DNA of 64,000 nt, taken from positions 51,490,965 through 51,554,964 of the forward strand of contig JAVGWX010000013.1 in the NCBI GenBank assembly GCA_036924085.1, read 5' to 3'. This document shows positions 1-11,640 of the stretch, piece by piece. The number at the start of each line of letters is the position of its first letter. Position 1 is the first letter of the stretch. The position numbers and the translations under genes were made by a program. Source of the DNA: Ariolimax columbianus. Taxonomy: Eukaryota > Mollusca > Gastropoda > Stylommatophora > Arionidae. The notes under the pieces are model-generated. The model saw only the letters and a program-made list of their open reading frames with translations, was not told the origin of the DNA and searched no databases.

Positions 1-590
1 CCTGCGGGGCTAACGAATCTCCTCTACTCGGTTTGTAGTCGGTTGTCTCCGCCATTTTTATCGCGGTGTAACATTACCGTACGGGTCACCGTATGCACAC
101 TCGTGCTATTCCACGAGACAATGGGTGGAGCACAGCTACCAGTCCATCCGTCCGGGTATCACTTGTTTAATACACACTCTAGCGGTCTTGTTATCTCAGC
201 CTTTAACTGATCAGCGCCACCCTGAGCACGAACAGCGACACACGTTGACCTAGCAAACCGTTGGTCAGCGAAGACCCTAAATCAAATTGACCTTCACAGT
301 TGAACGATTTTGGCTTCGATCACTGCGATCCCACTCGTTGTCGATATTAGGGATTTATAGATACAAGATGCTATACAACGGTACACTAGTCGGTAAACTA
401 GGTATATCAATTCACATAAACTTCCACAAAACACGGCCCTGAATGTTAGTCAACAACTGTGAAAATTTAAGTCCGATTTGAAACTTGGTAATAGCCTAAA
501 CAAATACAAACAGCGGAGTGAATCGTGAACACAGCCTGTCACTAACTGTCCGTTTCCGAAAAACCATTATTATTTGTATTTTTCCCTAAG
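1..590. other. Unassigned sequence, one short shared repeat
   Basis: No coding potential or RNA gene is recognised here. The stretch at about 475-540 resembles 22770-22840 (both carry gaaactt, then a cggag block followed by aatcgtgaacacagc), so part of it belongs to a low-copy dispersed repeat (family F). The rest looks unique within the window. Confidence 0.4.
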
Positions 591-596
591 CATCTT

Positions 597-920
597 TTTC
601 TTCTTCGTCTTCTTCTTTTTCTTCTTCTTCTTCTTTTTCTTCTTCTTCTTCTTTTTCTTCTTCTTATTGTCGTTACTATTAGTATTATTACTATCTTTTT
701 TTCTTTTTCTCCTTATGTTTTTCCTTCGTCATCTTTTTATTAGTATTGTTATTTATTATTAATATTATTATCATTATTCACTATGTGTATCCTTTATCTT
801 TTTTTAGTTATTCTTCTTCATCATATTACTATTATTATTATTAAATGTATTATTATTATTATTATTTCCTCTGTTTCTTCTTCTTCGTCGTCATCTTAAT
901 ATTGTGGTTATTATTATTAT
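597..920. repeat. Pyrimidine-rich TTC/TTA microsatellite
   Basis: Almost pure TTC repeats run from about 597 to 665. They are followed by imperfect TTA/ATT and TTC repeats to about 900. The apparent protein rich in Phe and Leu encoded here is simply this simple repeat read in frame. Confidence 0.9.
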
Positions 921-1329
921 GCATTGTCTTCTTTTTGTAGTTATAGTTTTAATTTTCTTTCCAAGAGATCCTATACTGACGACAGACGAACCTGTCAATG
1001 TACTCTACGCCCAATGTCGCCCATCAAATAAACTCTCTCAACTGTATTCGAGTATAAACCATCCTCAGTTCAGCGGTTTCGTTCCAGTTCAAGATTTTCA
1101 TTACCGCTGTCTCTTTCATCTGATGTCCATTGCATATTTCTGCACCATTTGCTTGCTCAAATATTATTGAATATAAATATATTCTGCTTTTTTTCCAATC
1201 TCGTATCTGCTAAAATTTAGTTTTACAGCAGAAGATCTGTTTCCTGTGTTTATTTTAATGAAATGTTCTTTAATAATTGTTTATGTGTGGGTAACATACA
1301 CAAAATTATTAATTCCTGATGTCACGCCT
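921..1329. other. Unassigned sequence
   Basis: An AT-rich stretch with short ORFs that match nothing I recognise. No repeat structure is evident. Confidence 0.3.
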
Positions 1330-1334
1330 GTTTG

Positions 1335-1590
1335 GCATATTGGAAATATGGTGTTAGACACATATTTATCTTGACCAAAGGCACACTAGGGGTGTTTCGG
1401 TCAACATTACGGGGCCGCCTTTCCTTTTCCAGGTTATTCTGGTACCCAATGCTTTATTCCGTATTCTCCCCGGAAACCGCATTGCCAGCGACAAAAATTC
1501 CGAACCAACTGAGGCACGAACCCCGAACGTTCAGCTTGGAAGCCAGTACACTAAACACTGCGCTAACTCAACTTATGTGTGGGTCTTGAT
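1335..1590 (-). mobile_element. tRNA-derived SINE (degenerate)
   Basis: On the minus strand, 1573 down to about 1510 reads like a tRNA head. An A-box-like ttagcgcagtgtttagtg is followed about 30 bases later by a B-box-like ggggttcgtgcc. This is the internal RNA polymerase III promoter layout of tRNA-derived SINEs. A similar head occurs on the plus strand at 31630-31690 (agtgcagtggttagtgcac, then ggggttcaatcc). The body toward 1335 is unassigned and I see no clear target-site duplication. The call rests on the two boxes and their spacing. Confidence 0.5.
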
Positions 1591-1714
1591 CTTGATCTAG
1601 ATTACCAGTTTCTAAACGTAGCGGGTCCCAATTTCGTCTCCCGTGGACATTGTCTTGGGCCATGGAAGTCCAATGGGTGATAAACTCTCCTCCAGAGGAG
1701 TCTTATAAGTTTTT

Positions 1715-2715
1715 TCAACCGACATATTGGAGGTCTTCCCCAACCGACATATTGAAGGTCTTCCCCGACCGACATATTGGAGGTCTTCCACAATCGACAT
1801 ATTGGAGGTCTTCCCCAACCGACCTATTGGAGGTCTTCCCCAACCGACCTATTGGAGGTCTTCCCCAACCAACATATTGGAGGTCTTCCACAACCGACCT
1901 ATTGGAGGTCTTCCCCAACCGACCTATTGGAAGTCTTCCCCAACCGACATATTAGAAGTCTTCCCCAACCGACATATTGGAGGTCTTCCCCAACCGACCT
2001 ATTGGAGGTCTTCCTCAACCGACATATTGGAGGTCTTCCCCAACCGACATATTGGAGGTCTTCCCCAACCGACATATTGGAGGTCTTCCCCAACCGACAT
2101 ATTGGAAGTCTTCCCCAACTGATATATTGGAGGTCTTCCCCAACCGACCTATTGGAGGTCTTCCCCAACCGACATATTGGAAGTCTTCCCCAACTGACAT
2201 TTTGGAGGTCTTCCCCAACCGACCTATTGGAGGTCTTCCTCAACTGACATATTGGAGGTCTTCCCCAACCGACATATTGGAGGTCTTCCCCAGCCGACAT
2301 ATTGGAGGTCTTCCACAACCGACATATTGGAAGTCTTCCCCAACTGACATATTGGAGGTCTTCCCCAACCGACCTATTGGAGGTCTTTTTCAACCGACAT
2401 ATTGGAGGTCTTCCCCAACCGACATATTGGAGGTCTTCCCCAACCGACATATTGGAGGTCTTCCCCAACCGACATATTGGAGTTCTTCCCCAACCGACAT
2501 ATTGGAGGTCTTCCCCAACCGACATATTGGAGGTCTTCCCCAACCGACATATTGGAAGTCTTCCCCAACTGACATATTGGAGGTCTTCCCCAACCGACCT
2601 ATTGGAGGTCTTCCTCAACCGACATATTGGAGGTCTTCCTTAACCGACATATTGGAGGTCTTCCCCAACCGACATATTGGAGGTCATCCCCAACCGACCT
2701 ATTGGAGGTCTTCCC
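1715..2715. repeat. 25-bp minisatellite, about 40 copies
   Basis: About forty head-to-tail copies of a 25-bp unit with the core ccgacatattggaggtc and a linker like ttccccaa. Variants differ by one to three bases (gacat/gacct, ggaggtc/ggaagtc, tccccaa/tccacaa/tcctcaa). Because 25 is not a multiple of three and the unit has no stop in most frames, long ORFs appear in several frames on both strands. They all encode permutations of the same 25-residue cycle. I regard them as by-products and not genes. Confidence 0.95.
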
Positions 2716-3100
2716 GTGGCCTACCAAATTGATATCACTGTTTTCCATCGACCATCGTTTCATAGTAACATGTGACCTGCCCATCTCTGTTTTGACTTGT
2801 CTGAATAGATTACCGCATCATTCAATATGTCTCCATCATAATGCTAAATAGCACTAACAGGCAAACAGTTCCTTCTCAGACCATCACCTCCTTTATCATG
2901 TCAGAATTATGAATACTCTCTATCCTCCTCCCCCTCGCTATTCATTTTATCGTGCCATTACAAGTCTTCAGTTGCTGTTTTCAAATGCTTCTGTTGCCCT
3001 CAAACTGTACTATTATTATATTGCTCTCTAGGCCTATTTTTTGAATGTGCTTTGTGAATTGTGAATGCCCTCTTTGATAACACAGATCGTCCAACAATGT
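2716..3100. other. Unassigned sequence
   Basis: No gene, RNA or repeat recognised. Base composition is typical of the non-repetitive parts of the window. Confidence 0.3.
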
Positions 3101-3240
3101 TTTTTGTTCTTGTTTCGAATGCCCGAAATGAGTAGCTTTACTCTTTTGTGCACCCTGAAAAGGACGTTAAGTGGCGGGTTGCAGTAGCTTTCTTCACAAC
3201 TCGAGCGTGCTGAGGAAGATGGACCGGGGTCCTCCAGGCA
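3100..3240 (+). mobile_element. Dispersed repeat family C
   Basis: Contains aatgcccgaaatgagtag, cttttgtgca and gcgggttgcagtagcttt in order. The same ordered blocks occur at 42495-42600 (+) and, reverse-complemented, at 50700-50855. Three copies in 64 kb in both orientations indicate a dispersed element, probably a SINE or the end of a larger element. No tRNA-like head is visible. Confidence 0.5.
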
Positions 3241-3498
3241 GTTGGGCTATTATCACTATCATTATCACTTTCACTGCCACTCATCTCAAAAAATAACAAT
3301 TCTGAAGAGGAAATGAATTTCTTTAATTGGTTATTTATTGTCCAGAATTAACACCCATAAAGTAATAATGGTTGTCCTTAACACTGCAAGGCTCTCTCTT
3401 TCCATCTCACGTTCTGTGTCAGAGACATGGTAGAATTGTTATTTGTGTACGCCAGCGCCTTCTAGTATAATTATGTTCCTTATGTACGTTACGAGAGA

Positions 3499-3860
3499 GT
3501 TTCAATGTGCAGAACAGTGCATAAGCTGCAGCAGTCAGCGACCTATAGCTGACTGCTAGCATCAGGACCAGTAAACCAGAGCTGCCAAGATTCATCTCCA
3601 CCGCCACGCGGTGATCCTGGATAGCAAGCTGCAACAGAGTTGACTGGGTAAGGAGAATGGATCGAAGAGGGAAGGCTAACCCGGTACCCAAAAATGATTG
3701 ATAAAGTCGGATGTGTTAGACCGAAAGGTGCAAATATCGCAGTAAAGCTGTAAACTACGGCTCAAAGCATTTCGTTCTACGTACAACAGTCTGCTACTTG
3801 TATAGCCATTGTCAGGGCTTGGCAGCGGGAGATTAAGAACGAACGAAGAAGATGAAGAAG
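3499..3860 (+). mobile_element. SINE A copy 1
   Basis: About 360 bp matching the SINE A family along its whole length: a 5' block with cataagctgcagcagtcagc, ctgactgctagc, the middle block gatcctggatagcaagctgc, the leader-like block gtgcaaatatcgcagtaaag, and the 3' end gattaagaacgaacgaagaa running into GAA-type repeats. Full relatives are at 13531-13870 (+) and 15082-15425 (-), and an interrupted one at 37506-40520. The copy sits a few hundred bases upstream of a globin exon, inside the preceding intron. It is non-coding. Several ordered blocks resemble the leader of the RNase H LINE at 46870-46998. Confidence 0.75.
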
Positions 3861-4078
3861 ATTATGTTACATCGATCAGTCATTTACATTGCTCACCACG
3901 TCTCATACATTGTTAAACCTTGAGATAGAAACACCAAGCTCAACATTGGTAAGGTCTGCACCTGGCATTAGCCTTACTCATTACAACCCACTTCGCTGAC
4001 CTATGCTACATACATTCATATCCCAGTTTGTGAAATCTTGTGATAATCCCTGTATAAGACATCTCGTCCTGTTCTCAG

Positions 4079-4310
4079 ACTGTTCCGATCAGACCCCAAC
4101 ATGAAGAGGTTTTTTGTCAAGTTCAGGGACATTAATTCCATCGAGGAGCTGCGGTCGAATGAGGGTATGGAATACCACGCAACAGTGGTGATGACGACAC
4201 TTGACGATGCCATCACTCACATTGACAACTACGATTATGTTCACAATCTCTTGACCAAAATCAGCGTCTCTCACATCAAGTTCCCCGGATTCACCCCGGA
4301 AGTATTTATG
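4079..4310 (+). CDS. Globin, middle exon (helices C to G)
   Basis: This exon encodes the central part of an invertebrate globin, a haem protein that binds oxygen or other small ligands. The peptide starts LFRSDPNMKRFFVKFRD, with the CD1 phenylalanine in this segment. The distal histidine E7 is at codon 4176-4178 in MEYHATVVMTTLDDAI and the proximal histidine F8 is at 4272-4274 in KISVSHIKFPGF. The acceptor is gttctcag|A at 4077/4079 and the donor is ATG|gtgagt at 4310/4311. The exon begins with the third base of a codon, which is the classic B12.2 intron position, and ends in phase 0, matching G7.0. The ATG at 4101 is internal methionine and not a start. No stop or frameshift is seen, so the exon appears functional. 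The subfamily cannot be fixed from this fragment. Confidence 0.88.
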
Positions 4311-4579
4311 GTGAGTAGATATATGGCAGTGGCAGCTTTTCTATTCTTTCGCTTGGCATGTATTAGAATAAAATGACCTTAGACTGTCCAATACTGGACT
4401 CCAACCTTCTGCGACATGCAGTTATTTTATTGGCATATGCAGCGACATTGAAGAAAGCAAACAAATGCAAATGTAATAGCATTCCAGGTATGACCAAAAC
4501 TGAAGCATAAATAAATTACAATAAGATAAAAGGGAATTCGATCAGTAGTACATTATATATTCATTCACACTGACTGTTA

Positions 4580-5112
4580 ACTTAACGTAACTTCATTTTA
4601 CTGGGTTAGAAGGCTCTAACGAGTTTCTATACAGTCAGTTTATTCCACTCCACCGATACCTAAACATAAAAGTGAGCATCCAATCAATTTTTGAATGCAT
4701 TAACTGAACATGCCTACACTATTTCCTGCTGTAGTGTATTAAAAAAATTCACCACTCTGTGACTAAGAAAATAAAATTTACAAATATCTAATCTAGACCT
4801 GTCTTCAAATAGTTTGAAGCTGTTCCAACTTGTTCATGTACCCGGTTGTACTTTGAAAAAACTTGGTAAACTAGAATTGATCCTTTCCATTGATTAATTT
4901 ATAAACTTGTGTCACCCCGAATTCTTCTTGATTCTACACACTGTAGACCAGTTTTCTGAGTCTTTCCTCATATCTGTAATTATGGAATCCCACGATCATT
5001 TTGGTAGAGCTTCTTTATATTTCTTCTAGCATAAATATATACAATATGATAAGGTCTCCACATCTGAACACAGTACTTCACTTTAGGTCTTACCAATGAT
5101 TTACATAGTTAT
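4580..5112 (-). mobile_element. CR1/L2-like LINE alpha, 3' fragment
   Basis: Collinear at the nucleotide level with the 3' end of the LINE at 6675-9490. It starts with the same taacttaac tail, then ctgggttagaagg (versus ctggtttagaaga), gcattaactg, caccactctgtgactaa and tggaatcccac, ending near 5112 within the last reverse-transcriptase codons. It is therefore a severely 5'-truncated minus-strand copy of the same family. It is more diverged than its neighbour and has no open frame. It lies about 120 bp before the first recognisable units of the 25-bp array. Confidence 0.8.
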
Positions 5113-5229
5113 AAAACGACAAAGTAGGAAATGAACCTATTGTGAAAAGTGGACACGTTAACTAAACGATATTAAAAGAAACATACCTTTGAAAGTGGAT
5201 ACAACGTAACTGTTTTATATTTAGACAAG

Positions 5230-6665
5230 ACACATTGAAAGTAGGCATCAGGAAAAACAATCTTGTTGAACATCAGAACGAATAATTTTGTTGGACAACA
5301 GAAATAATAATCTTGTTGGACATCTGAAAGAATAATCTTGTTGGACATCTGAATTAATATCTTTGTTTGGCAGAACAATCTTCAGAAAGAACAATCTTGA
5401 AGAACATCTAAATACAATATTTTGTTGGACATATGAAAGAACCTTCCTCATGGACATGTGAAAGCATGATCTTGTTGGATTTCGGGAAGAATAATCTTGT
5501 TGGACATGTGAAAAAATAAAATTGTTGGACATCTGAAAGAATAATCGTGTTGGACATTTGAAATAATACTATTCTTTTGGAAATCAGAAACAATAATCTT
5601 ATTATACATCTGAATAAATAATCTTATTGGACATCTAAAAGAATAAACGTGTTGGACATGTAGAGAATAATCTTGTTGGATTTGTAGAGATTAATCTTGT
5701 TGGACATCTGAAAGAATAATCTTGTAAGACATGTAGAGAATAATCTTGTTGGACATCAGAAAGACCAATCTTGATAAACATCAGAAACAATAATCTTCCA
5801 AAACCATCTGAAAGAATAATCTATTTTGGATATTAGAAGAAAAAATGTTTTCTTCAGAAGGAAAAATCTGAAAGTATAATTGTGTTAGACATGTAGAGAA
5901 TAATCGTGTTGGACATCTGAAAGAATAATCTAGTTGGACATGTAGAGATTAATCTTGTTGGACATCTCAAAGAATAATCATGTTGGACAGGTAGAGATTA
6001 ATCTTGTTGGACATCTCAAAGAATAATCTTGTAAGACATGTAGAGAATAATCTTGTTGGACATGTAGAGAATAATATTGTTGGACATGTAGAGAATAATC
6101 TTGTTGGACATTTGAAAGAATTATCTTGTAGAACATCAAAAAAATAATCTTGTTGGACATGAGAAAGAATAGTCTTGTTGGACATAAGAAAAAATTTTCT
6201 TCTTAGACATCTGAAAGAATAATGTTTTTTGGAAAAGAGAAAGAAAAATCTCGTTGGACATCAGAAAGAACAATATTGTTGAACATCAACAATAATAATC
6301 CTGTTCGGCAACATAAAGACAAACATCTTGAACATCTAGAACAACAACATTGTTGGAATTGTGAGAGAATAATATTGTTGGACATCAGAAAGAAAAATGT
6401 TGTTGGAAATCAGAAAAAATACTCTTGTCGAACCTCTGAAAAAAATAATTTTTTTGGACATAAGAAAGAAAAGTGATTTCAGACATCAGAAAGACAAATC
6501 TTGTTGGAGGCCTGAAAGAATAATCTTTCTGGACATGAAGAGAATAATCGAGTTTGGGCATCAGAATGAATAATTTCTTTAGAAATTAGAAAGAATATCT
6601 TATTAAACATCTAAAATATTTTTTTTTTAAATCAGAAAGGATAATCTTGTTGGACATCAACAAGA
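5230..6665. repeat. Degenerate 25-bp minisatellite, left part
   Basis: More than fifty imperfect copies of a unit of about 25 bp with the core aataatcttgttggacatc and a purine linker such as tgaaaga. Units vary in length and sequence, and some are joined at odd offsets. The same unit reappears at 9520-10185 on the far side of the CR1-like LINE, so the two blocks were once one array. Overlapping minus-strand ORFs with repeated SNKII/CPTRL motifs are the array read in frame. Confidence 0.9.
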
Positions 6666-7031
6666 ATATTCCTTAACTTAACTTAATTTAACTCAACTAA
6701 ACTTAACATAACGTCTTTATACTGGTTTAGAAGACCCTGCGGAGTCTGTATACAACCAGTTACATTTACATCATCTTGCTCTAAAAGCTATGCGCATCCA
6801 GTTTATTCTTAAATGCATTAACTGTCCCTGCCTCCACTACCTCCCCTGGCAATGCATTCTAAGCAGACACCACTCTCTGACTAAAAAAATATTTCCTAAT
6901 ATCGAATCTGAACCTCTCTTTAGTCAGCTTGTAGCTATGCCCTCCTGTTATTGTGGATGGTTGTATTTAAAAAAAACGTGTAACAGTCTAATTTATCCAT
7001 TCCTCTGATCATCTTATAAACCTGTATTAAG

Positions 7032-7460
7032 TTACCACGAATTCTTCTCTCTTCGACTCACTGTAGGTGGTTTTTCCTCATAACTGTAATTCTGGAATCC
7101 CACTATCATCTTTGTCGCTCTTTTGTGTATTCTTTCCAGCATGTTTATGTCCCCTCTATGATAAGGACTCCACACCTGTACACAGTACTCCAATCTAGGT
7201 CTAACTAAAGCTTTATACAGTTTGACGATCACTTCCTTGCTCCTATGTGTAATATTTTTTTTCATCATACCTAACATTGCATTTGCCTTTTTCACTGCTA
7301 CCTTAACTTGCTCACTCACCTTTCCTGTATGATCTATTATAACCCCTAGGTCACTTTTCTTATCTATCTTTTTAATATTGTTTTCTCCCATTATGTAATT
7401 ATGTTCCATATTTGATCTACCCATGTGGATGACTGTACAAGTATCTACATTAAACTCCAT
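7032..7460 (-). pseudogene. Reverse transcriptase C-terminal part of LINE alpha
   Basis: The final ~140 codons of the LINE ORF: FNVDTCTVIHMGRSN, KKSDLGVIIDHTGKVSEQV, KANAMLGMMKKNITHRSKEV, LYKALVRPRLEYCVQVWSPY and RIHKRATKMI. This is the thumb and post-thumb region typical of CR1/L2-type LINEs. It is separated from the N-terminal part by frame breaks around 7460-7700. Confidence 0.8.
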
Positions 7461-7703
7461 TTGCCAGCTTACAGACTATTCTCAAATTTTATCTTAATCC
7501 GATCTCAATACATCAGCAAATTTTGCAATCATGGATCCCATATCAATGTCCAAATCATTTATATATATAAAGAACAAACTTGGTCCCAAAACCGAGCCCT
7601 GTGGCACACCATTTTTCACTTCACACCACTCAGAGTACTCCTTATTTATGCCCACCCTCTGTCTTCTTCCCATTAACCAATTTCCAATCCATTTGGCAAC
7701 TTC

Positions 7704-8249
7704 TCAACCTATCCCATGTGATTTTAACTTTCGAAATAATCTTTGATAAGGTACTCTAACAAAGGCCTTTGCAAAATCTAGATAAATAACGTCCACTGGC
7801 TCCCCTTTATCTATCATTTTAGTAACCTCCTCCATGAATTCTAATAGATTTATTAAGCATGATCTCCCTCTAGTAAACCCATGCTGACTATTTCTAATTA
7901 GATTAAATTTGTCTACATGCATTACAATGTTTTCTTTGATTATTGACTCTAACAATTTACAGACTATGCTCGTTAAATTCACCTGTCTATAATTCGCTGG
8001 ATCTAATTTTTTACCTTTTTTGAAAAAGGGGATCACTCCTGCATCTTTCCAATCCCGTGGAACAATCCCTTTTGTAAGTGATTGACAACATAATATAGGC
8101 AATGGTTTTGCTAGTTGGTCTCTAATTTCATACAGCAATTTTGGATGAATACTATCTTGACCTGGACATTTATCCACTTTCAACCGCTCCAATGTTTTTA
8201 AAACCATTTCCTCTGTAATACAGATTGATCTTAAACCCACTGTATCCAT
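7704..8249 (-). pseudogene. Reverse transcriptase N-terminal part of LINE alpha
   Basis: An open stretch of about 180 codons containing reverse-transcriptase blocks: PGQDSIHPKLLYEIRDQLA, IPFFKKGKKLDPANYRQV, SQHGFTRGRSCLINL and VIYLDFAKAF. The first catalytic aspartate lies in LDFAKAF. The frame is lost after KLKSHGIG, so the segment that should carry the YADD-type box is not in a continuous frame. Such a protein would copy the LINE RNA at a nicked target. The clade (CR1/L2) is inferred from motif style. Confidence 0.8.
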
Positions 8250-9519
8250 GTCTCTTTGAAAAATATCTAAAGGCTCTGGGATCTTGGAGCAGTCTTTTTT
8301 GTGTAGACTGTGCCAAAGTACTGATTGAGTAAATTAGCTGCCTCCCTATTCTCACTTATTATTTTCCCTGTACTGTCTATGAGAGGGCCTACTTTGTCTT
8401 TCGTTCTTTGTTTGTTTCTAACATAAGAGAAGAAGCTTTTACTGTCAGTCTTGATCCTCTGAGCAAGTTTTTTTTCGAAGTCTATTTTTGCTGTTTTATT
8501 CGCTGTCTAAGCTATGTTCTGCTTGTCTAAATATTTTCAATATGTTTCTTTTGATTGACCTACCTCTGTATATTTTGTCCATGCTTTATTTTAAGCTCTT
8601 CTACATTTCACTACAAATCTAGTTATCCACTTTTTACGCTTGGGGTTTACCTCCCTAAATGGAACATATTCCTCTTTTAGCGTTTCTAGAACTTGTTTTA
8701 AAACTCTCCCACTCCAGTTCAACATCTGTTCCTCTGACAATATCTTTCCAGATTATGTAGTTCGCTGCCTCTTTGATCCTCTTAACAGCTGCCTTAGAGT
8801 AGTCGTATGCTCGCGTGTTTATGTTTACTTCTTTTCCTGCAATAAGATCCCAGCGGATGATTTGATGGTCACTTAAGCCAAACAGTTCTCCAGCGGTAAC
8901 GTTTTAAATTATATTTTCCTCTGTAGTAAAAACTAGATCGAGTGTGTTTTTGCCTCTGGTGGCTGCTTCTACATGTTGAATTAAACAATTGCCAGTTATG
9001 CACTTAACAAAAGGTTTTGACTATACAAGTGCTTCTACCATATCCCACTTTATTTCTGGAAAGTTGAAATCCCCCATTAATAATAATTTCCTTTCACTTG
9101 CCTTTGCTATGCTACTAATCAGCTCCTCATCTTCCTCTTTTTGACTGATGGGCATCTATAGCACACTCCACTGTTTCTGTCACCCCCACTTTCCTTTTCT
9201 CATCATACACTTTCATTTTTGTTACCACGTGATAAATCCTATTTGATCGTTATATTAACAGAATTTATACAATAAAATAAAACACCACCTCCCGTAGTCT
9301 TGTCTCCAACTATCATATCTTTCCTTAACATTGCTTATCCCTCTATTTCAAGTTCATTATCTGCAATGTCCTCATATGTCCATGATTCTGTTAATCCTAT
9401 TAAATCTGATTTGTCTTCTTCTACATACAGTTCCAATTCTTCTCTTTTATTTACTATGCTTCTCACATTTGCATAAAAACATTTTAGTTTGTAATGTTGT
9501 TGATTTTACACTTTTTGTA

Positions 9520-10185
9520 TCTGTTGGATACCAGAAAAAAATAATCTTGTTCATAATCAGATACAATAATCTTGTTTATTATCAGAAAGATGATTCTTGT
9601 TGGACATCTGGAAGAATAATCATGTTAGTCACCTGAAAAAACAATGTTGTTGGAAATCTGAAAGAAGTATTTTGTTGGAAATCACCAAGAATAATTGTGT
9701 TGGCCATCTGAAAGAAGTATTTTGTTGGACATCACAAAGAATAATCTTATTGGACATCAAATAGAAAATCTTGTTGAACATCTTACATTTTTTTTAAATC
9801 GTTAAATCAGAACGAATAATCGTGTTTGGAATCATCTTTTTTTAGACATAAGAAAAAATACTCATTTTGGAGATCAGAATGAACAATCTTGATAAACATT
9901 AGAAAGAATAATATTGTTGGTCATCAGAAGAAATAACCTTGTTTGACATCTGAAAGAATAATCCTCTTGGACGTCTGAAATAAGAATGGTTTTGTGCATC
10001 GGACAGAATAATGTTGTTGGTCATCAGAAAGAATATTTTGGTAGACAAGATAAATAATATCTTCTTTTGACATCAGAAATAATGTTCGTATTGGTTTCAG
10101 GCAGAATATACATGTTGGACATCGTAAAGAATAATCCCGTTGAACGTCAGAAAGAATAACTTCGTTAGACATCTATAATAATTTT
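9520..10185. repeat. Degenerate 25-bp minisatellite, right part
   Basis: A continuation of the array at 5230-6665, with the same ttgttggacatc and gaaagaataa blocks in the same orientation. It resumes just beyond the 5' end of the CR1-like LINE. Confidence 0.88.
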
Positions 10186-10199
10186 TAATGCTACAGTAA

Positions 10200-11095
10200 A
10201 ATCAGAAAAGTTATGCTCTCCAAGTATAGATGTGAAAAGAGGAGTGAGACAGGGATGTGAATTATTTCCTTGTCTTTTTAATATCTATACAGAACAAATA
10301 TTCAAACAGATGCCAGGGGATACCAGGGGTTTTTATCGCAAAAAGTGAGTAAGATTTACAGGAGCTTGTGACAACAATATACACAATAAGTTTGGATTAT
10401 ACATAAACATAAAGAAAACAAAGACTATAATAATTGGAAAAAGTGACAAGAAACAATGTATGCAGATAATAATAAAATATCAACTACTTACACAGGTACA
10501 GAGTTTCTCCTATCTAGGTCATATAATAACTGGAGAAGGCAGCTGCTAAAAAGAAACCAGAAAGAGAATATGTATGGCCAAGTTGATATTCGACAACATG
10601 CGACACATACTGACATTCAAAGAGATAAATCATAATTAGAAAATGAGAAATGTCAGGTGTTATGTCTTTTGACACCTACTTTATGGCACAGAAACATGGA
10701 CAATGAATAACAAGTTGGGAAAAGAGTATCGAAACCTTCGAAATGTGGGTATATAGACGATTGGGTCGCATTTCTTGGAAATAGAAGAAAACAAACTTTT
10801 AGGTATTAGAAAAGTTGGGGGTGAAAAGAGAATCAATGACCGAAATCAAGGGTAGACAGTTACATTTTGATGGTCATATAACAAGGCATATCTCCTTGTT
10901 GAAGACCATACTAGAGGGTAGGGTGGAAGGCAGTAGATCAATCCGCAGACAAAGTCTTAAGTGGGTGGATAATATCAGGAGATGGACTGGAAAAAGCCTC
11001 TCAGATTGCATAATTACGGTAAGAGATACAGCACACTAAAGATCTATTGCAGCCGGCCTTGAATGCGGAGATGACACTTGAACTGAACTGAACTA
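10200..11095 (+). mobile_element. RTE-like LINE fragment (RT to C-terminus)
   Basis: A decayed reverse transcriptase. At 10215-10310 one frame reads SPSIDVKRGVRQGCELFPCL then FNIYTEQIFKQM, matching the KGVRQGC motif of LINE polymerases. The following segments are frameshifted, but the C-terminal part near 10840-11030 (RQLHFDGHIT, RRQSLKWVDNIRRWTG) resembles the RQLRFxGH and WxxNxxxWTG tails of RTE-type elements. The catalytic YADD region appears deleted between 10310 and 10360. A second copy of the same stretch is at 52020-52490. Confidence 0.7.
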
Positions 11096-11099
11096 AGAA

Positions 11100-11640
11100 A
11101 AGCAAAGGCCAGCACAGCTTTTGGCCAACATGATGGCTCGTCGACGAATCAACATAACGACTAAGCTGAAGGTTTACTGTGCCACCATTTTCCCAACACT
11201 TTTATACGCTGGAGACTTGCGTTTTAAGTCACTTCCACATGAATTGCCAGAGAAGCATACCGCATATTCGCTAGCACGACCATTTCACAGGATAATGACG
11301 TGATATCCAGAGCCAACATGCCAGGTATGCATGCACTTCTGAATAAAAACCCAACTAAGATAGAATGGCCACCTTACTCGATTGTTAAGCGAACGGCTTC
11401 TGAAGAGGATCATGTAAAGTGCACTGAGTCCAAGAGAACATTTACAGGGACGTCTAAAAAGCGTTTCAAAGACCATCTGAAAAAGTCCATTATGTACTGT
11501 CAAATAGACATTAACATTTGGGAAAACCTGGCTTAAAATCGTTGAACTTGGAAAGTGCGGTCACAAAGGGCGTTGCGAACTCCTCTGTGTTCAAGCAGCT
11601 CAGGATTGACGCGTAATCAGGCAGTCTAGAGCAGAGGCAA
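11100..11640 (+). mobile_element. LINE gamma C-terminal fragment
   Basis: Broken frames carry INITTKLKVYCATIFPTLLY (11145-11205) and then SRANMPGMHALL. Further on come TSKKRFKDHLKKS and CQIDINIWENLA (to about 11534). These are the thumb and tail of a LINE family with the usual order TKLKVY..PTLLYG, ANMPGI, KKRFKDxLK, IDxxTWExLA. The minus-strand piece at 36470-36970 and the plus-strand piece at 30930-31330 belong to the same or a close family. A gap near 11210-11300 and several stops show decay. Confidence 0.7.

Larger units (their letters stand above)
6675..9490 (-). mobile_element. CR1/L2-like LINE alpha, nearly complete ORF
   Basis: A minus-strand non-LTR retrotransposon of about 2.8 kb. 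From its 5' side (right) it shows an APE-type endonuclease start (CFYANVRSIVNKREELELY near 9470), LLMGDFNFPEIKWD near 9070, TRGKNTLDLVFT and LSDHQIIRWDL near 8870. Reverse transcriptase follows (KCPGQDSIHPKLL near 8150, LDFAKAF near 7770). Its last domain at about 7440-7050 contains DLGVIID and YKALVRPRLEYCVQVWSPY. The 3' tail ends in taact-type repeats at 6675. Several stops and frameshifts break the frame, so it is inactive. The 5' end is truncated at the endonuclease start. It sits inside the 25-bp array found on both sides. Confidence 0.88.

Noticed and set aside
574..762. A Phe/Leu-rich membrane-like peptide
   Set aside because: TTC/TTA microsatellite translated in frame.
1602..2851. Long overlapping ORFs in several frames on both strands across the 25-bp array
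   Set aside because: They all encode permutations of one 25-residue repeat, because a 25-bp unit without stops is open in many frames. No start context, domain or non-repeat part supports a protein.
4101..4376. A separate small gene starting at ATG 4101
   Set aside because: The frame is open upstream to a splice acceptor at 4078, the ATG is an internal globin methionine, and the codons after 4310 are intron.
6675..6725. Telomere-like repeats (taact-type)
   Set aside because: The unit is not a telomeric motif. It is the 3' tail of LINE alpha and also occurs at the older copy near 4580.
9331..9636. A hydrophobic plus-strand ORF that looks like a membrane protein
   Set aside because: It is the antisense of the LINE alpha endonuclease start (CFYANVRSIVNKREELELY) followed by the 25-bp array.
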